Source: Adiantum capillus-veneris
Taxonomy: Eukaryota > Streptophyta > Polypodiopsida > Polypodiales > Pteridaceae
Length of the DNA: 64,000 bases
Reading direction: 5' to 3'
Assembly (NCBI GenBank): GCA_014529385.2
Contig: CM043955.1
Span: 148,319,640 to 148,383,639 of the forward strand
A program made the position numbers and the translations under genes. The notes beneath the pieces were generated by a model. It ran no database searches and was not told where the DNA came from. It saw only the letters and a program-made list of their open reading frames with translations. Shown here in pieces: positions 1-9,997 of this stretch (position 1 is the first letter of the stretch; each line of letters starts with the position of its first letter).

Positions 1-824
1 AACTCCCTTTATAATACTTAAGCTAAAGGTCAATAGGGACAAAGCCCACTAGAAAGATTTAAGCCCTAGTACATTTCACACAATGATGCCTAAATCGGAT
101 TAAGAACCTAAGTAACCCTTGATCATTAGGAAGGAATTTCCCATGGTATTAAGAGAATATGTCTAACACCTAGCTTGGTCAAACTAGCTAGTCGGACTGC
201 TTGATTTTTAAACCTAAACAAGTGATTATGACAAAAAATTACATTGAATTAAATGTTTGATACTAAGAAAATGTGCTGAATATTACCAATCACAATTAAA
301 GCAGACAAACATGGATGCAAAAAGATAAGGGGAAATGCTAATGGACAAGAAACACCTGTTTATGTTGATGATCGCGCTTGATTTGAAAAGTGGATGAGAG
401 AAGGATTCCATGAAGGTCCAAATCCTAACAACAGCAACACGTTCCTATACACACAAGGAAACACAAAGAATACCACTAGGAGGCACATCAGTGGGAAGAA
501 AGAACTTTGCTAATCACTAAACTCTAAAACAGCAACACTCCTATCGTACTAATCCTACCTTCCTTCCATCACTTGAGTGATGAGGATCAAAGGTGTTTGA
601 TGACAAAAATTTCTGTTTTAGTGTACCGAATATGAATGTGTAGGTCTGGGTCAATGTTTTGACCTTTAATGGTGCATACTCGTTTGCTAATTGCTCTTGC
701 TCTTTATTATTTTTGTTTTTTGTGAGTATAAGGCTTTATATATACATTCCCTAAGATTTGGAGATTGAGAGGTCAGGGAGGAAGGTTGAGAGGGGAGTGA
801 GTGGATGATGAGTGTCAACAAACA
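1..824 (-). repeat. putative 3' LTR (partial) of Gypsy A
   Basis: Non-coding, AT-rich stretch lying downstream of the minus-strand gag/protease remains of Gypsy A. On the plus strand it ends ...CAACAAACA directly beside a pyrimidine tract, so on the element strand a purine tract is followed by an LTR starting TGTTTGTTGAC, the usual order at a 3' LTR. On the same strand a TATA-like sequence (TATATATAAAG) falls at about 733-747. The far end lies at or before the window edge and no matching 5' LTR was recognised, so the assignment rests on the PPT/TG junction only. Confidence 0.5.
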
Positions 825-840
825 CTCCCCCCTTCCTTGG
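825..840 (-). other. polypurine tract of Gypsy A
   Basis: Plus strand CTCCCCCCTTCCTT reads as AAGGAAGGGGGGAG on the element strand, directly before the TGTTTG LTR start. This is the expected plus-strand primer for LTR-element reverse transcription. Between it and the protease remains (841-1351) I see only untranslated sequence. No RT or integrase is present, so this copy lost most of pol. Confidence 0.55.
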
Positions 841-1351
841 GTAGATCATACCGTTTGAAATGTGCTCGTCACCCTTTGAAACCAATTTTTCCAATTGGTA
901 ATAGGTGAGGATTTTTGCCAGTAGTTTTCTATTACCTTAGGTGCCTCATCGAGTTGCAAGGGTGGTAAGGTACTCTCCCAGGATCGAACTTGAAGTGGTT
1001 CATCAGGTGATTCTTGAACTCTAGGAGGTGGAGGCTGTGGAGAAGCTCTTACCTCTATGGATACATTACATGAGGATCTAGAAGCTACATGGGACTCCCC
1101 CCTTCGTGAGCTAGCTGGAACAAATTTTTCTTTCTTCGTTACCCAAACTAGCCCTGGAGCGGGGTGTGTAGAATTCTATGATTTTTTTCTTTCCACAATC
1201 ATTGATTCATTTTGGAGATACGGGATTGGGCTCACATGGGTCAAGTGACAGGTAAGAATGCACTTTACGTTTTTGGCACCCAGATTTGATCATTTCCTTG
1301 ATAGTAGCCTTGGGCTTCCAATAGTTGTTTAGAATTCACCGCCACGTTTCC

Positions 1352-2200
1352 TTACATTTCTTGGAGTCGAGTAGGACGTTTCTTACAAGGCACCAAAAAT
1401 GTGGGCTTCTGTTTTTCAGCATCAACCATGGTCGCTAAAGAAGATTTAGGGACCCACTTGTATGTTTTCTTTGTTATATTAGGATGAGTCTTGTCAGAAG
1501 CTATAGGCATTGCTTTTAGCATATTTAAGGGTACAGGTGGTGGCATTTCATCCCCCTCAGGTGTTACCCAGGTTGTCCTCCTATTTCCCCAAGTGTCTAT
1601 GGTTGCTGCTAGGTGGACCCAATCCACATTGTCGGACTCAGTCATCCCAGGTAGTACATCCATATAAGGAGAATCTTCCCCAACATCAGTGTCCGCTTTA
1701 CACGTGTAACAATACTGCAATGAGGCCGAGTGAACTATGGTGTCGGATCTATGATAAATTATAAACCTGTTTCCTAGAAGATCTGCTTGACCAGTTACAA
1801 GATCCACTCTAATGACAGAATCTTGGAACTGCATGTAGACATGGTTTTTAGACCAGTCATGCAACATTTTTGCTTCCCTCATGAAAGGACGTCCTAAGAT
1901 CATCTCCGATGCTATAGTGTGTTTGGAGAAATCCATAATAATGAAGGTAATTCTTGTTTTATGTCCAAAGACCTTGATCTTGAGATCTTCTAGCATCCCA
2001 ATAGGCTTAACAATAGACCCATTGGCCATCTTCACTACTATAGTTGTGGTCGCAAGGTGAGGTCTTCCCATAGTTTCCCAGCAATTTTTAGTCACAATGC
2101 TAACCCCAGCGCCACCATCAAGGATTCCCTTCACAGTTAATCCCTTAGTAGTGATTGGTATGGTCACATTGGATTCATCACCCTCAAAGTATTGTCCCAA
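1352..2200 (-). pseudogene. Gypsy A aspartic protease and downstream spacer
   Basis: A 282-codon minus-strand open stretch carrying a retropepsin-like fold: GILDGGAG (active site; Ser of the usual D-S/T-G is Gly here), then about 85 residues later MILGRPFMRE, the conserved flap-distal ILG motif of plant Ty3/Gypsy proteases. The remaining 150 residues are a hydrophilic linker of unknown role. The same protein is encoded on the plus strand at 15697-16068, and a related one sits in Gypsy B at 37140-38030. It would process the Gag-Pol polyprotein in virus-like particles. The DGG instead of DSG active site and missing pol downstream argue that this copy is inactive. Confidence 0.8.
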
Positions 2201-2441
2201 CTTATTAACAGGTATTTATATAACAAGGTTGTCATCTAGGCTGGGTTGTGGATCTAAGTGTTCCTCCTCTATTGGAATCTCCCCCGCTCCATCCATCTGT
2301 GCAAATTGTGTGACCTGAATCAGAATCCTCTTCAGTGTCGTTCATATATATGGGGTCGTCACCAGTCCCTATGTTGGTCTTTGAACTGGGGTCTGGCTTC
2401 ACTGCTTTTTGTGATCTCTTCCTTCATGTTTTCTTCTTTTT

Positions 2442-3547
2442 CTAATATTGGGCAATTGATGCCATGTCTCTTTCCTCAAGAATATAATTTTGTTTTTGGA
2501 GCATCGATCGTGTGAGTACGTTTACTGGTACCACATGTGTACTTTGTGATGGCTCCTCGGTAACTTCAATTAAGTTTAATGGCGTGATCTTCGGTGAATT
2601 TGGATTATTTGGACATTGGGAAATCAAATGATCTATGCCACATTGATTACACATGAGTATCGGCATTGTAGACATGCTCGCTTGGTTGGTTTGCATTAGT
2701 GTGGCGTTCTTTTGTAGCCTAATAGGACACTCGGCTACACGATGTGGACCTCCAAACTCATAGCATTGAAGAGGTGGTCTCTTAGCAGTGTAATTGTATT
2801 TTGGCCACTTGCCACAAGAGCAGCTACTTGATAGATAGGTTTGACTTGTCCCCAATAGTCCTCCTTGTAGTATTGTAGAATTTCTTCAAGCACATCCATC
2901 CCATAGGCAATATTATGGTCCATATCTTCCTCACAGCCTTCCAAACAAGCGATAGATGACTCACAACCCACTTGATTCACAGAAGTGATTCTCAAATGTG
3001 GTGGTTGCGGTCCTAGCATTGGAGGTGGTAAGGGTGTTGTTTGAACAACATTTTGGGCCCTAGGAACCATGTGTTGTGCTGTTTGTTCAAGAGGTGGGGC
3101 CGGCATCAATTCAGGCACTTGAGGTGTGTCTGTCCATGATAAGGTTGGTCTACTGGACATCGCGCGCTTAAATACTATGCAATCCTTAGCTTGATGACCG
3201 TACCTTCCACAGGCATTGCAAGTCCCATTGAATTTTACTCTAAAAGTAGGGCATTCATTGGTACTATGCGGTCCATGGCATACTGAGCACCATTGTTGCT
3301 CCCTTCTTGGATAGATATGATTGTTTTGCGGAGCACGATTGTCTCTAAGACTCTCTTGAATAGCCTTGGTGAGATCTACTAAATTCATCTCAGATATCTT
3401 TGGCTCCTTAGCAATAGGCTTTACGGTCATTGGCTGATGCCCCGATGCTTGCGAGCTAATAGATTTAGGCTCAACAGAAACTCTTTCTCCTTGAATCATT
3501 AAATTATCCTCCAATTGGATCGCATTGGTGGTGAGACTGCTTCCCAA
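2442..3547 (-). pseudogene. Gypsy A gag C-terminal part with CCHC knuckles
   Basis: Two overlapping minus-strand reading frames (3547-2735 and 2855-2442) separated by a frameshift encode a nucleocapsid-like region. Four zinc-knuckle-like motifs can be read: CSVCHGPHSTNEC, CNACGRYGHQAKDC (canonical CX2CX4HX4C), CYEFGGPHRVAEC (second Cys lost) and CNQCGIDHLISQC. The stretch between the pairs is Pro/Gln/Met-rich. Such knuckles bind element RNA during packaging. The plus-strand copy near 14590-14955 repeats the last pair. Between 2200 and 2442 a deletion of about 550 bp relative to that copy joins the knuckle region to the protease. Confidence 0.8.
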
Positions 3548-4131
3548 GTGGTGATACCTCTAATGACTAGGCCATTGTAGATATCATCATGTCGTAATCC
3601 CCTAATGACTCTATCAAGCAATTGATTATTATTGAAGCGCTCATTTGGATTACAATGAGAAATCAAATGCTTCAAGCGGCTAATAAAGTCTCTCACCGAC
3701 TCTCCTTCCTCTCATTGGGCTTTTTGGAGCTGAGAGGCTACACCCCAAAGTACTCCCTCTCGTATGTATTCTTTCAAGAACAGTCTCCTAATAGTAGGGT
3801 AAATTGTTTTTTCTTCCACCCTTAGGGTTCTATACCAATCCCCTGCCTTCCCACTCAAGGTTAGGCTTAAAGCATTACTCTTATGCAGGTCAATGTGTTC
3901 TCCTAGATAATCGCATATTTGTTCAAACACTTCGATATGCTTTCTCACATCCCCGTCTCCATTAAATTTTTGTGTGAGCTTGGCTATTTGTACTGCCTTA
4001 CTTCTAGGCTCTCTATTAGGCGTGTTACGCATATTCTCAGCAATAGATCGACCAATAGCTTGAGCAGGCACCGTGGGTGAAGGCGCTCTAGAGACTACAT
4101 GTGGAGTAGGTATTGGCATTGGGCTTGGCAC
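3499..4131 (-). pseudogene. Gypsy A gag capsid-like domain
   Basis: Frames 4131-3712 and 3696-3499 are in phase with each other and interrupted by a stop. Together they show a retrotransposon gag domain: a helix-rich stretch with ...HIEVFEQICDYLG, LTLSGKAGDWYRTL, a segment equivalent to the F..F...F region, and ISHCNPNERFNNNQLLDRVI. The Leu-x-Gly-x-Ala-x-x-Trp-(Y/F) signature (LSGKAGDWY) is characteristic of plant Gypsy gag. It would form the capsid of the virus-like particle. Disrupted by at least one stop and a frameshift into the knuckle region. Confidence 0.8.
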
Positions 4132-4149
4132 ATAGGAAGCCCTTGGGTT

Positions 4150-5603
4150 CTATGTTTGGTACGATGTTGTGCCATGTGGTGGCCCAAAGTTCATATGTGT
4201 GGCCCTAGACATAGCAGACGTCGGATGTGACATGCTACTGCTAGCCGGTATAGTCCCATGGAAATAAGAGCTTGGGTGTTGTGGTTGTGGAGCACAGTTT
4301 GTTGAAGCAATGGGAGGGGTAGGGACTACATGAGTATAAGGACCCATGGGTGTATACGATTGGTACACACTTGTAGGTACTATTGCAGGCATTGAGCTAC
4401 CATGTAGCGGTGCTTTACTAACAAATGAGGTCCATGGCATGTTTCTTGGCATGCCCATCATTGGAGTAGGCATGGTAGCAATGGTGTCATCAAGGGAAAG
4501 ATGAGCTAGACTTGGAAAGGTAAAGCTATCACTTGTGGGCTCAGATTGCACTAAGACCCCTGGCGAAACAACATATGGGGGATCCATCGGACTTACCGAG
4601 GGAGTCTCCATTTGCGATAAGTTCAGTTGTTTAGCTTTTCCTGTATCCAAGAATCTCATGAGACCATTGAAGGCATGCTGATCCCCCTGTTCTGTCTCTC
4701 TAACTCAATGACCCTATGGATGACCTCAAAAACTCTTTGTTGTTGATCCTCCACACTAGTAGCACCCATTGGGGATTGTAGGACATCTAACCAGCCCACA
4801 TGATAGGTGTGACCAGTGTATAGGTCGGTTAGAGTTTCCGTTTGTATTTCATACTCCCAGTTATCATTTAAGAACGCTCCATCTAGGATTGAGGTGCTAG
4901 GGGTGTCCTTTGAGCTAGATGCAATGTTGCTTTCTAGGGGTTGGCCCTTAGCGGTTGCTAAGTCACGAGCACTCGATTTCTCTCTTAGAAAGGATATTGA
5001 CATAGGGGCTTTCTCTTTTAACTATCTTTATTGCTTCGCCTTGCGTAAGCTCTCGACTTCCTTTTCCCTTGCTGCAAGGATATATCGCTCAACCTCTTGC
5101 ACTTCTGCAAGGCTTCTACCATCGGGTAATATGACCTCGGAGGGGAATAGCTCTGAAGAGTCAGGAGATGCAATGAATGAAGTATTCACGTGCACATTCT
5201 CTAAGGGCATAGGGTCTACTTTGTTCATGAATGGAGAATTTACTTCCCCACCCCCCTCATTTACATCATTAGCTCCATGTTCAGAGCGAGTGGCTCTGCT
5301 AAAGGTTTCCTTCAAGAAGCTAAGCACGGTCGGCCCGGACCGTGGGCCCATGGCATGCATGTCTTGGCTTGAGCTATCGGGATTAGGCATTGGGAAACCC
5401 TTCATGATGTCGTAGTTAGAGGAAGAGTCACTAGTCGCTATGTTTGGGTCTTGGTTTGTACTACCTTGGGTCCCTGCCGAGGGCCTGGAACCTAAGGTAG
5501 GTGGATATTGAGAACTCGCATAAGCCGAAATTCTCTCTAGTTGCTCTGTCTCTAGCACATGATCAGAGTGCAGATGCATGTGCCTTTGGCACCCTACAAG
5601 CAT
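4150..5603 (-). pseudogene. Gypsy A gag N-terminal low-complexity region
   Basis: Three minus-strand stretches (5603-5028, 5003-4656, 4659-4150) make up the region upstream of the capsid-like domain. The first two share a frame and are split by a stop; the third needs a frameshift but is in phase with the capsid segment. The sequence is rich in Ser, Pro, Met and Asn, with no recognised domain; a short charged helix (...YILAAREKEVESLRKAKQ) ends the first part. The ATG at 5603 is the first in frame after a non-coding AT-rich leader, so I take it as the likely gag start. Confidence 0.6.
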
Positions 5604-5751
5604 CGGCGAATAACCTCGAAGGTTAACCGCTTACTTTTTTAAGCGTCCGTTTTCACTCTTTTAAAAAAAATTATATTTTTTAATAATGGTTTTTTTTATA
5701 TTAAAGTGTGTGATAGCTCAAAACGAGCGTATCATCCAGAGGGTTGCGGTG

Positions 5752-5759
5752 TGCTTTAC
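5752..5759. repeat. hAT target-site duplication, left
   Basis: TGCTTTAC directly before the left end of the hAT; identical to 13347-13354. Eight bases is the standard hAT target duplication. The preceding G is also shared, so the match runs 9 bases. Confidence 0.85.
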
Positions 5760-5771
5760 TTGCGTTGCATT
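5760..5771 (+). repeat. hAT left terminal inverted repeat
   Basis: TTGCGTTGCATT; pairs with the reverse complement of 13335-13346 (CTAAGTTGCATT). The last eight bases GTTGCATT are identical. Beyond it both ends share short CGTATA and CGAATAA words but no long continuous TIR. Confidence 0.75.
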
Positions 5772-6059
5772 TATACGCTCGTATAACAAAAATTATACGT
5801 ATAAAACGTCAATATACACCGTATCTCCGAATAATTACCGAATAGCCGTATAAAACATTTTTCGATCGAAAAATATATCGATCGAAAAAAAGTATATATA
5901 TACAATCGTCCCCGTATTTGATCGAAAAGCATTGTGGACTTTCTTGGGGTTTGGAGAGCTTGGAGCTTCTGAGAGTTTTCTAGATAGAGACAGCGACTTT
6001 GATTTACAGCGGTTTTTCAGGTATATTTTTTAAATTTTCAATAAATATTTACTTTTTTT

Positions 6060-6365
6060 TTGTGTTGTGCCAGACTTGTGTGGTGCAGTAGTTTCGGCTC
6101 TCACCACAAAGTTGGCTTGCAGGTCGTAGACCACTTCGTGGTGTGTAGCCATAGGCCCATATGGCTCACTCCAGAGGTGTATAGAATATAGTTTTCTTTC
6201 CCGTGGTGTGTAGTTATATAACTCACTCCAGGGAAGGCTTAGGGTAAATTTAGATTCTCACTCGTATGGTGTAGTAGTATATCTCTCACCATAGAGATGA
6301 GTTAGGATTAGAGGTTGACTCGTGGAGTGTAGTAGGCATGATGCTACACCTCTCACTTCAGAGTA
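6060..6365 (+). repeat. hAT left subterminal hairpin array
   Basis: Five degenerate units of about 55-65 bp, each reading approximately GTGGTGTGTAG, a short loop with an ATAT-type palindrome, then CTCACTCCA or CTCTCACCA (near 6080-6115, 6138-6175, 6203-6233, 6268-6292 and 6322-6355). Each can fold on itself. Related units occur in inverted orientation in the right subterminal region (12470-13110), e.g. TGTGTAGAG...CTCTCAC. Repeated subterminal motifs are the usual transposase-binding sites of hAT elements; that role is inferred here. Confidence 0.65.
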
Positions 6366-6955
6366 GCCTATAAAATTTACAATCTTAAAGTAAATCATTA
6401 TTGATTATTCTACATAGAAGCACAAAAATTAACGTTCGTCATTTTAAGAGTGTAGAGATGCATACTTTATGCCCTCTTCATCTTAATACGACTTTCGTTA
6501 TTTTTGTGCTTCTATTTCTGTAGTAACATCATTGTTCATCAGCAGATGACTTGGTGTTACTCTGAACGTAGATATATACAACAATTGATTTACATTTGAG
6601 ATTGTTGAGCTGTTTGCTGATGGTTGTGTTGTGCGTGCCACACACTCCATTAGAAATATCTTATAAAATTTACAATTTTAGATTAAGTTTTTCTATCATA
6701 TGTGTTACATAGAAACACAAGCATTACCACTCGTTATAGTAAGAGTGAAGAGATGCATATTTTCATGTCCTCTTCATCTGAATGTGACATACTGGTTACT
6801 CGTGTGTTTCATATTCCAAAAGAACATCATTTTTCATCATTAAATGACTTGGTGTTGTTTTGGACGTAAACACATACGATAGGTAACTTACATCTGTAAT
6901 TGTTAATTTATCCGCTGATAGTTGTGTTGTGAGTTCCACACACTTTATCAGGGAT
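6366..6955 (+). repeat. 295-bp tandem duplication with internal hairpin
   Basis: Two diverged direct copies (about 6366-6660 and 6661-6955) share CTATAAAATTTACAAT..., TACATAGAA(G/A)CACAA, AGAGATGCATA, CCTCTTCATCT, GATGACTTGGTGTT and GTTGTGTTGTG in the same order, offset 295 bp. Copy 1 contains a strong hairpin at 6411-6522: arms AGAAGCACAAAAATTAACG and CGTTATTTTTGTGCTTCT with further inner pairing. In copy 2 the hairpin is eroded. Non-coding; the rest of 5772-7431 holds no gene that I can see apart from this and the array. Confidence 0.75.
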
Positions 6956-7148
6956 TAGATTGATAAAAACTATCAATCTATTTGACAACAGCATCCAGGA
7001 CTTGTGCTGAGAATATCTCACACTAGCTAAGCTGTTCACATATACGATTTTCCAACCCTTTAGATGTAATTTCTTTCATCATCTCACACTTCTGTACATA
7101 GCAGGGTCCAGTTCTTGTGCTGAGAGCATCTCACACTCCTGGCCTGTT

Positions 7149-7160
7149 TCTCTCTCTCTC

Positions 7161-7227
<67 letters not shown>
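7149..7227 (+). repeat. (CT)n microsatellite
   Basis: About 79 bp of nearly pure TC repeats inside the left non-coding part of the hAT, upstream of the kinase-like gene. Reading frames across it are artefacts. Confidence 0.95.
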
Positions 7228-7228
<1 letters not shown>

Positions 7229-7431
7229 AATTAATTTTCATGATCGATTCGCACAATGTGGTTTGTAATCATAAGATTTTCTCTTTAATTTGCAATAATT
7301 TAGTATTGTTTAATAAATTTTAATCAGCATTTAATATATATACAGGGTTAACACTCATTATATAATAACTATGTCACTATGATGTACAATCATTTCGTAA
7401 GATTCTTAATTTATAATTTTGTCATACAGAT

Positions 7432-8807
7432 ATGGCAGACACGAAGCTAGCGAAACATCAACGAAAGTTCGTCTCCGAAGTGATTGTGAGACACTTCCAT
7501 TACTTGTCAGAGGCAGAGATTAGGCGTTGTTTAAACCTTGTCGCTCCGGAGTAATTTTATTGGCTTACAGAGACTCTAACCAAGTCTGTGTTTGAGTAGC
7601 TTCAGGCAGAGTTTGCACCAGCTATTTTTGACATAGCCCTCCTGACATCAGGTGCTTTAGTAAACATGGTCAAACAAACCATTGGACAGATCATGAAAAC
7701 CTTTCAAGAACTGAAAAATCCTATAATTACTTCCTTGCCAAACATAGCTGAGCGCATACATCTTGTGCAACAACTTTACACGGAGTTCAAGAGCAAGGAA
7801 AAGTTAGAAAGAGCAGCAAAGCGTGCAAGAGTGGAAGCCAGCTCTTCTGAAGCTGCTGTTGAACCAGAAATCATTCTTAGAACAGAGCCTGCAACGTCAT
7901 CCGTTGCTACATTAGACCTCTCTCAACTACCACCTATTTTACACCTTTTACCCGACACAGCCATCTTCAATATCCAAGCTCCACAACTAAGAGAGGGAAG
8001 ATGGGTACATGTGAAGAGTGTGGGTGTCACACATCCCGCTTTCAAAGATCAAGTGTATGCTGCAAAAGTGTTCAAAGTACACTTACATGGGCCCACCATG
8101 GAGCAACAGGTCAAAGACGAAGCAACAATTTTGGATATTTCACATCGAGGTATTATCTACCCTCTTGCCATGGTGCGCCATGTGGAGCGACCAATGCTCA
8201 TTTCACGATTTTGGAATGGCGGCCATGTGGAGCAATGGATCAAAGAATGCACTGCAGAGGCAGCCAACCTGTCATCCGCGATTATGTACTCACTGCAGGA
8301 ACAGTAGAGCTATTCCAGGAGAATATTTTGCAGATCATCAATGCTCTCCTCCAAACTCTAAAGTATATACATTCACATAACTACCTCCACAATGATCTAC
8401 ACTCTCGGAATATGATGCTGCATTTTGGCGAAAAAGGTGTTTATGCCGGCATTGTGGATTGGGGTTCATGCACCAAAACAAATACCACAGCCGGTTTTCC
8501 TCCTCTACGCGATATGCAGATAGAAACTAGAAAACAATATGAGAGAGATTATCCATGGGTAGCCCCCGAATGTATATCTAGTAATCCTCCCTCCTGGACC
8601 AAAGCTATGGATAAGTGCTTACCAGAGCCCCAAGAACAAAGAAAGAGACATTTTTTGAGTAATGTACTTGCTCATCTTGAAACCGGCAAGCACCTAAACC
8701 CCAAAACCCGGCCTAACGCTTTTGACCTCTCCTTATGTCTAAATGGTGCCCATAGAGTGGGTTACAACATTGTAATGACCTCTGGCTTACGACCAACTGA
8801 TGATTAA
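7432..8807 (+). pseudogene. protein-kinase-like gene carried by the hAT
   Basis: From ATG 7432 one frame runs to about 8290 with two stops (TAA and TAG, before 7600), then a frameshift passes to the frame ending at 8807. The N-terminal 120 residues are helical with no known domain. The C-terminal part has a kinase-like layout: GRWVHVKSVG, then VYAAKVFK (candidate ATP-binding Lys, codon 8065-8067), a Glu 18 residues on (candidate helix-C Glu), a hinge-like MLISRFWNGGHVEQWI, the catalytic loop HNDLHSRNMML (8388-8420; Asp at 8394) and GIVDWGS (DWG in place of DFG, Asp at 8457). Lys, catalytic Asp, Asn and metal Asp are all present, so the ancestor may have been active. Substrate unknown. An atypical kinase is an alternative. 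No TATA box stands out. Confidence 0.7.
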
Positions 8808-8974
8808 TGAAAACACAAGTCTCATGATTTCATCATTGTTTTACTTTTGGTGTCAGATTTAATTGTATGTTTAATTGAACAAAATATCTATGTTTGTCAT
8901 TTGATATACTATCCAATGTCAAATTAATTGAATGGGTATTTAAAAGTAATGACATGTTCACCTAATATGCAGAT

Positions 8975-9736
8975 ATGGAAGAAGAACTCAACCACGCTGA
9001 AGCTCAGGCAATTTTTAAAGAAGAACAAGTTAGATGTGGACAAGCAGATCTTTCTACTATTGCGAACATTGAAGAAGATGAATCTGAGCTGCAGGGCGAA
9101 CCACTAACCCTTAAAGAGTGCAAAAATCTTTTCCCTAATCACTTTGTACGCCATCAACTATTTCAAATAAGTGGCAATGCAAAAGATACAGCTCCGTTAA
9201 AGCTCTCTGATTTGCAACATAAAGGACTGGCACGTGTATTGCTGCAAAGGTTTATACGACAAGAGAGATGCCTACCAAACAACAACCAAGTAGCAATTTA
9301 CTTTATCCAACAATGCTATGTTCGATATGTTTTGCTGAAGAGAGTGGATTGGTCAGATCGTCCAGGCACTGCTGGCGTTGGACGTGGACGCATTGCAGAA
9401 AAGGTGGCAGCACGCAATGCAAATAATCCAATGCCTCCTCGCAAGCATCCTATTGTTTTACTTCCTGAAGAGTCAGAAACATTGACTGAATTAGCCAGCC
9501 ATGGACAAGACCTTGCCAGCCAAGGAGAAACACCGGACATGCTTCGTGACAGTATTCTTGAGCTTGAAATAGAGTTAAGTGATGCACAAGCAAAGCTTCA
9601 ACAATATGAATCATTGTATGGACCTTTGCCAGATGATACTACCACTTCACATAAAGATGGTGCTCAACCATCCCCTGAGCTAGGAATTAAAGATTTTACC
9701 ATAGACCAGCTTATAGAAAATCTATCAAACTCATAA
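8975..9736 (+). CDS. intact unknown ORF of the hAT (253 aa)
   Basis: Starts at ATG 8975, 168 bp after the end of the kinase-like pseudogene and on the same strand, and runs 253 codons uninterrupted to TAA. I do not recognise a domain. The first 60 residues are acidic, the middle (about 60-135) is helix-rich with several basic clusters (RHQLFQISG, RVLLQRFIRQERCLP, VRYVLLKRVDW) and then a Gly/Arg run (GVGRGRIAEK). Residues 165-215 form a probable coiled coil. It is the only long undamaged frame in the element. It could be an accessory DNA-binding or transposase-partner protein (inference), or an exon of the preceding gene. Confidence 0.55.
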   Translation: MEEELNHAEAQAIFKEEQVRCGQADLSTIANIEEDESELQGEPLTLKECKNLFPNHFVRHQLFQISGNAKDTAPLKLSDLQHKGLARVLLQRFIRQERCLPNNNQVAIYFIQQCYVRYVLLKRVDWSDRPGTAGVGRGRIAEKVAARNANNPMPPRKHPIVLLPEESETLTELASHGQDLASQGETPDMLRDSILELEIELSDAQAKLQQYESLYGPLPDDTTTSHKDGAQPSPELGIKDFTIDQLIENLSNS

Positions 9737-9997
9737 GTCACTCACAAGCTTTTTGTAATCTCAAAATTATATCAAACTCTTTTCGATTGAGTAATTTCCC
9801 AGAACCTTGTTGTAATTTCAAACCTACATCGACTTTATGTAATTGTTATTCGACAAGATATTATCGGCAATTTATATTTGTGTGTGAGTAAATATGTGCG
9901 TATGAGAGAGAGAAAGAGAGGTTTTGATGTGAACGACAACGAGATACCACTTTCTTTCATCATATGCAAAAACTTGTTAAGTATTACAATGGTACTC
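9737..9997. other. convergent intergenic gap of the hAT
   Basis: About 260 bp between the tail-to-tail plus-strand ORF and minus-strand transposase. AT-rich with a short GAGAGAGAAAGAGAG run near 9905-9920; presumably both 3' ends. No other feature seen. Confidence 0.5.

Noticed and set aside
7117..7323. Ser/Leu-repeat ORF over the CT tract
   Set aside because: Microsatellite artefact.
7550..7600. Very short intron removing the first stops of the kinase-like gene
   Set aside because: A GT...AG pair about 20 nt apart exists but is far below workable plant intron size, and a second stop remains.
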